64,000 nucleotides of DNA. Origin: Phoronis australis. Its lineage: Eukaryota > Phoronida > Phoronidae. The notes below the pieces were generated by a model. The model was not told the DNA's origin. It made no database searches and saw only the letters and a list, made by a program, of their open reading frames with translations. The stretch spans positions 272,888 to 336,887 of the forward strand of contig NMRA01000031.1 of the NCBI GenBank assembly GCA_002633005.1, in the 5' to 3' direction. The position numbers were made by a program, and so were the translations under genes. Position 1 is the stretch's first letter. Every line of letters starts with the position of its first letter. Positions 59,442 to 64,000 of this stretch are shown piece after piece.

Positions 59442-60154
59442 GTCGTGCCTCTTAATTCCAAGTAAGATTCTCTATTGACTAAACTCTAGTACAGGAACAA
59501 TAGACATCAAACTTGCGTTAACTATCCCTGACCTAAGCTGAATTTGGATCAAACTCCAGAACTGGAGACCAGATTCTTCAACGAACTCAAATCTGCAGGG
59601 AGCATTTTCAGTGCACAAGTGTAGTATGGGCACGGGTTTGGGGCTTTACACCAAGGGTTCGCTATCTGCTGGTCCAGAACTGGGGTTTAAAGGATCCTAG
59701 GTGGAATTTAACACAGCCACAGAATTGTAAATACCTCTGAGGTGGACTGGTGCTGCATCTAATCTGGCCAACAAGTTGGTTAACAGGTCCTCCGACTGGC
59801 CTGCAGTGTACTTGGATCTAAGCATAAAGTTCAGTCACTGGCGTACCCTGCCAGGGGAGGGACACAACAGGGGGTATGGCCGCCCTGTTCATTCCAAAAA
59901 CCCTAACCCCTTTACTGTAGGGTGCGACTCATTTCAGCCCCCCCCCTTCACTGGTCAAGAACAAATTCACGTTTGGCCCCCACCTATTAACATGAGTGAT
60001 GAGTGCAAGGTTTATAGAGCTAAGCCACTGAGAGGTCTGTCTAGAGTATTTAAACGGTTTCCCAACCCTGAAAGCACAGCGCAATAATAAATTCGTTAAT
60101 AAGCGCAAATCTGTCACCTAACAGCATATTTCAATAGATAACTAGTTCAAAATG

Positions 60155-61843
60155 CTACTTTTTTCCAATTTTGAACCACTTAGGCACTTTGCCCGAACCA
60201 CTAGCACTTGAAGACGGCTGTACATCTGACTGAGTTTTGCAACTGGCCGACCTCTCTGGTATTGCTGAGATATTATCAGTTTCATTTTCTTGAGTCGCTG
60301 ATTTGAACAGGTAGCTTTTAACCACTTTCTCAGCCTCAGCTATTGTTTTCATACCCTCTAGCATGCACGGTGCTAAGTATTGGTCACGTGCACAGTGACA
60401 GCCAAAATACACCAGAACCGCAGGTACTAGGTTAGCTTGAAACAACAACTGGGCCTGATCATCCAGCTCTTTCTTTGGAGGCGTGGTGTACAGGTAAAAA
60501 GGCATGGAGCTATCCGCAAGGCAGGACTGCACATACTTGTACAATGCTCGGACAGTCTCACGAGGACGAAAAACTCCCTGTAGAATCTTTTTGTCAGGGA
60601 ACTGCACCCGTATGATGGCATGGGAGTACTTGGACATCTTGTCTTCTAATTGCTGTTGTCTCATAGCTTGCGTCATTAGAGGCTGCTCGTTAGCCAATCG
60701 AACTTTATTCTGCAGGTCAATCATCATTTTTCTCAAGTCAGTTTCAGTGACCTCAAAAAATTCATCGGAAATATCTTCATCGTTGGTAGCTAAACCCATT
60801 GCTTCACTATGTAAATCAACAAGAGAATAAACCATGCTTTCTCTACCACAAGGTCTGTATTCTTCTTCCTTGACTTCACTCAACTCGTTTTGATAGACAC
60901 ATTTTCCTTTGGTGTCTTCAGGGAATTTGAAATCTGCAAAATGTGACCTGGCTTGAGGTAGAACAGGGTAAACATCCCGGTACTGACCAGCTTTAGGGTC
61001 CGTGGGTGCACTAGGTGGAAACACAGATCTTTGAAAGTGACTTAACGACTGAGGCAACGACTGTGCAGTTACAGGAAGCTCTGGGGACGCTTCCGCAGTA
61101 TTCCCAGCAGGTGTTTTTGCTACATTTTCACTGACTAGTGGAACACAGGGAGAATGGGTACTTCCGCCTTCCTCATCAGTGGCTTTTAATTGCAAAGAAG
61201 AAATAGTCTCTACACCCCCCTGGTTTTGAGTTGGTACCTTTGATGGACTTCCCATCTTCTGGCGCTTAGCTTCATGCTGATAAATTTGCTCATTTATTTC
61301 AGAAAGTGTTGACTCGTTGAGAACTCTGTAAACAAGTCTCAAAATACAATTTCCTGAAGTCAACCCGAGCTTTCGTAGAGTGGTGTTTCGCAAGGCCACT
61401 TCGCCAGCAACCTCTTCCCGCATATAAACAATCACAGCGTGCATGACTTGCGAATTTTCAGGATTCATTTTCGTGCATCTAAACAAGTCCGAGTCGCCGT
61501 TTTTACCAAAATGCTCCAAAATATTATACAGCGTGGAACTAGGTTCAAATTCGTGTTGAAATCGTTTTCCATTTTCAAGTTGTAGAGCGATTACAACGCT
61601 AGTTTCGGTTCTAATTTTTATGGATCTCACCACTTCGAGTTTTGCGTTGTTTGGCAAGTTTGAATACCTCACTGGCATGGTTAAATCCAAGACATTACGT
61701 CCGTGACGTAACTCGTGCTCTTCTACAACTAGCCCTTGTTTTCTGCATGCCTCTTCTAAAATTTGTAACAGCTTGGTGTTGGGTGAAAGCTTTACGTTTT
61801 GTCTTCGACCGTTCGGACACAACACACTCACAGCTGTCGCCAT
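60155..61843 (-). CDS. ASPSCR1: ASPSCR1 (TUG, UBX domain protein 9) homologue, single exon
   Basis: A 562-residue intact frame from ATG 61843, close to the 553 residues of human ASPSCR1. Residues 1-74 (AVSVLCPNGRRQNVKLSPNT, QILEEACRKQG) are the TUG-type ubiquitin-like domain. Residues 75-174 (RLVYRV end) form a second ubiquitin-like fold. A long polar linker follows, then at about 401-480 the UBX domain (IIRVQFPDKKILQGVFRPRE, FYLYTTPP). The C-terminus KVPKWFKIG matches the conserved PKWLK end. TUG binds the p97/VCP ATPase and in vertebrates tethers GLUT4 vesicles. No introns interrupt it, unlike the multi-exon vertebrate gene, so it may be a retrocopy or have lost introns. No poly-A tail remnant is obvious. 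Confidence 0.93.
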   Translation of the reverse strand: MATAVSVLCPNGRRQNVKLSPNTKLLQILEEACRKQGLVVEEHELRHGRNVLDLTMPVRYSNLPNNAKLEVVRSIKIRTETSVVIALQLENGKRFQHEFEPSSTLYNILEHFGKNGDSDLFRCTKMNPENSQVMHAVIVYMREEVAGEVALRNTTLRKLGLTSGNCILRLVYRVLNESTLSEINEQIYQHEAKRQKMGSPSKVPTQNQGGVETISSLQLKATDEEGGSTHSPCVPLVSENVAKTPAGNTAEASPELPVTAQSLPQSLSHFQRSVFPPSAPTDPKAGQYRDVYPVLPQARSHFADFKFPEDTKGKCVYQNELSEVKEEEYRPCGRESMVYSLVDLHSEAMGLATNDEDISDEFFEVTETDLRKMMIDLQNKVRLANEQPLMTQAMRQQQLEDKMSKYSHAIIRVQFPDKKILQGVFRPRETVRALYKYVQSCLADSSMPFYLYTTPPKKELDDQAQLLFQANLVPAVLVYFGCHCARDQYLAPCMLEGMKTIAEAEKVVKSYLFKSATQENETDNISAIPERSASCKTQSDVQPSSSASGSGKVPKWFKIGKK

Positions 61844-64000
61844 TTTTCCAGTACTAGGGACCTCTGGTGGTGGACTAAGTAACTAATTTAAGGGGAACTA
61901 AAGGTTATTTCAAGTCCGTGTTGTTCTTGAAAAGATAAAACATTAGCACATGTACTTGTCCCCGGACAGAAATGGAGGAAGAATAATACAACAGTTTGAG
62001 AGAACTATATACAGATAAACATACACGAGAAACAAATGCAAAACTTGACTAAGACGTTACAATCCTACAATAGCCGCACTGACTCATTCATGACACTCGG
62101 CCGCCACGGAGAGCAAGAATGGGTCTAGGACCAGCGCACTGACGGGTAGCTGGGTTTCAACAGTGGATTCGATGAACTAGAGCTAGTCGCTGATCAGCTC
62201 AGCTATGATTCATTTGAGACTGGCAGCTTAGCTCGTGCCTATACCTGTGCACTGACTCTAAGGTCAGATTCGTTTTATTATGATCAAGTTCATTCTGGAA
62301 AACTTCATTTTATCATGGCCATTCTTCGAAGGAATTTTTTGGAAAGGTGAGGTCCCGAGGTCCCTGGTTGAGTGACTTTGAGGCCGTTTCAAAATCCCGT
62401 TATGAAACAGCCGGTAGTCCACTTTCTTGTGTGGCTGGAGGAAATGATACAGCTAGTATGTTCCAACAATGTACACACTTCAACGCCTTGAGTTCAAATT
62501 CAGCTCCCGTGCATCACTGAGATTCTGCGCAGGCCCACTGTATATGTACACCTTATTTTTATAGTGGTGCGTCAAACATGACTTGCTCCGTGTGGGTAAT
62601 ATGCACAAGAATGGAAAGTAAATGATTCAGTTTTGAAGAAAATTCCAGCGTAATACTAGGCCTATTGGAAACTAACAAAATCAAAGAAGTGCAAAGAGAA
62701 CCTTTACAAGTTGATGAGCTATATGTTTAATTTTATTACTTTTAAGAAGTTTAAAAACTTCTTCGATCTACAGTTTGTGAAAGTAAACTCACTAATCTAT
62801 TTCCTAAGTCAATAAGTAGTTTATTGTCATTTGAATTGTGAGAAAATCTTAGAACGACTTTGTAGAGCTGTCCGACATTCATAAATATCTTTGAGACTTC
62901 TTTCAGATAGACAAATCAAATAGTTTAGTGTGCTTTTACATTTGGGGACCTGATGATAGATCGAATTTTTCCAGTGTCTGCTTGCAACTCAAATTCCTTG
63001 AAACATTGTCATTTCTTACAAGTTTAGCTTCTAGTGTAAAAAAATCACCAGTCAATCAGCTCATTTTCCTAGATACATAAACGTGTAATTCAGAAACCAA
63101 CAATCGAATCCATGAGCAATAAGTTTACTTTGATTTAATGACTTAATTCCTTTTTGATCCCTGTTAGTGAGTTTAAACGACAAATCTTGTACCGAAGTCA
63201 AAAGGCAATGCATTTATTGTCATTTAAATTGTGAGTAGATTTTTGTGAATTATCCAAATTTCATCAATATCTTTGAGAGTTATTTTTGATAGGCAAGAAG
63301 CGTCCAAGTGCACTTTTACTATTTGGGGATCAGATTATAGAGTTTTTTCCATATTCAGGCTTCAACTAAATTCATTGAAACATCATCAAAAACTATTTAT
63401 TAACCTGTCGGTTTTCATGGATACACAAACATGTAAATCAGAAATCAACGAATTTGTTTATCAAAACGGTATGTTATAAGCAATTTCCGCAGGCATGATC
63501 GCAGATTTTTGACGGGTAACCCGGGAACATGGGAGATGGGGCATTCACATTAAGGTGTATTTTTGCTCATTTCCGAGGTACCTATGACGGTTCACGAGTT
63601 TAACTTGAACTCCAAAATACGGCTGAAATAGTTTTTTTATTGCGAGTATTTTGCATACCCGTCCGACATGTACAATGTCATCACAAATCGTAGCCTCCAA
63701 TCTTTTCGACATTCGTTAATCTATTACAAGCAGTTCCTAGTAACGACCATCAAAAGAAATACTATTATCGTGATACTATTGGAAAAATATGACATTATTC
63801 ATAACTAACCATCGGAAGTAGCATTTTTTGTGTAATGCACAAATAGTGATCTTCACGTTCTTCAAAATTCCAAGTTTTTGATAGTGGTCGATCCTATTGT
63901 ATTTTTCACATTTTTGGTTGTTTGGGTCGAATGTTTTGATATTGCTGTGCTGTGCACGGTTGTTCTGGGTTTTTGATGAATTTGGAATCTCAGCTTCCCT
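61844..64000. other. intergenic region 5' of ASPSCR1; one diverged tandem duplication
   Basis: No gene recognised. 62811-63130 and 63210-63480 are diverged copies of one segment. Confidence 0.45.
62811..63480. repeat. diverged tandem duplication, about 390-bp spacing
   Basis: Shared phrases include tttattgtcatttraattgtgag, aatatctttgaga, atttggggaycwgat and gatacayaaacrtgtaawtcagaaa, in the same order at 62,811-63,130 and 63,210-63,480. Confidence 0.7.

Larger units (their letters stand above)
57003..61400. repeat. segmental duplication, right copy (B)
   Basis: Collinear with 50620-53985 but lengthened by insertions at 57272-57419, 57520-57940 (with a TIR element), 58418-58631 and 59020-59441. 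Divergence is much greater than between the TPGS1 blocks, so this duplication is older. Confidence 0.87.

Noticed and set aside
60504-61857. Plus-strand frames over the ASPSCR1 gene
   Set aside because: Antisense shadows of the intact minus-strand coding sequence.

Overview
This window is animal nuclear DNA. Its genes are split by GT-AG introns, transposable elements and tandem repeats fill most of the space, and nothing bacterial is visible. The gene set (an SLC4 anion exchanger, a tubulin polyglutamylase subunit, an ASPSCR1/TUG homologue), the very dense TIR elements and apparently near-allelic duplicated blocks suggest a heterozygous, probably marine, invertebrate, possibly an invertebrate deuterostome. 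The species is an inference; the sequence does not settle it. Single N characters at 2955, 32260, 45556 and 54670 look like assembly joins or ambiguities.

Layout. (1) 1-16.5 kb, minus strand: the 5' half of an SLC4A2/A3-type (AE family) anion exchanger. The start codon is at 13635 and five further exons run left to the window edge, all in compatible phase. Its introns hold a perfect 45-bp minisatellite, a higher-order repeat array carrying regularly spaced CTCF-like core motifs (5.6-7.6 kb), hairpin MITEs and a degenerate TTAA-flanked element with a THAP-like fragment. (2) 16.5-30.9 kb: no convincing gene. A 3.9-kb decayed hAT-like transposon with transposase relics lies here with nested MITEs, followed by a CpG-rich stretch. 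(3) 31.0-33.1 kb: plus-strand exon-like segments of a gene I cannot name. (4) 34,996-49,859, plus strand: TPGS1, assembled here in eight phase-consistent exons. Its exons 4 to 8 lie in a block that appears twice in tandem (39,672-45,555 and 45,557-50,050), joined at a single N. The first block carries two extra transposons and a damaged last exon, as expected if two haplotypes were placed in series. (5) 50.6-61.9 kb: an older segmental duplication. The right copy contains an intact single-exon ASPSCR1 (TUG) homologue on the minus strand; the left copy contains its decayed remnant. Several MITEs sit in one copy only, so empty and filled sites can be compared. (6) 61.9-64 kb: intergenic, with one diverged tandem duplication.

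The genes are independent housekeeping-type loci: membrane anion exchange, tubulin glutamylation in cilia and neurons, and p97/VCP- and GLUT4-linked trafficking. They are not a pathway cluster. The strongest unusual signals are the CTCF-core satellite inside the anion exchanger intron and the TPGS1 block duplication with its transposon-disrupted terminal exon.
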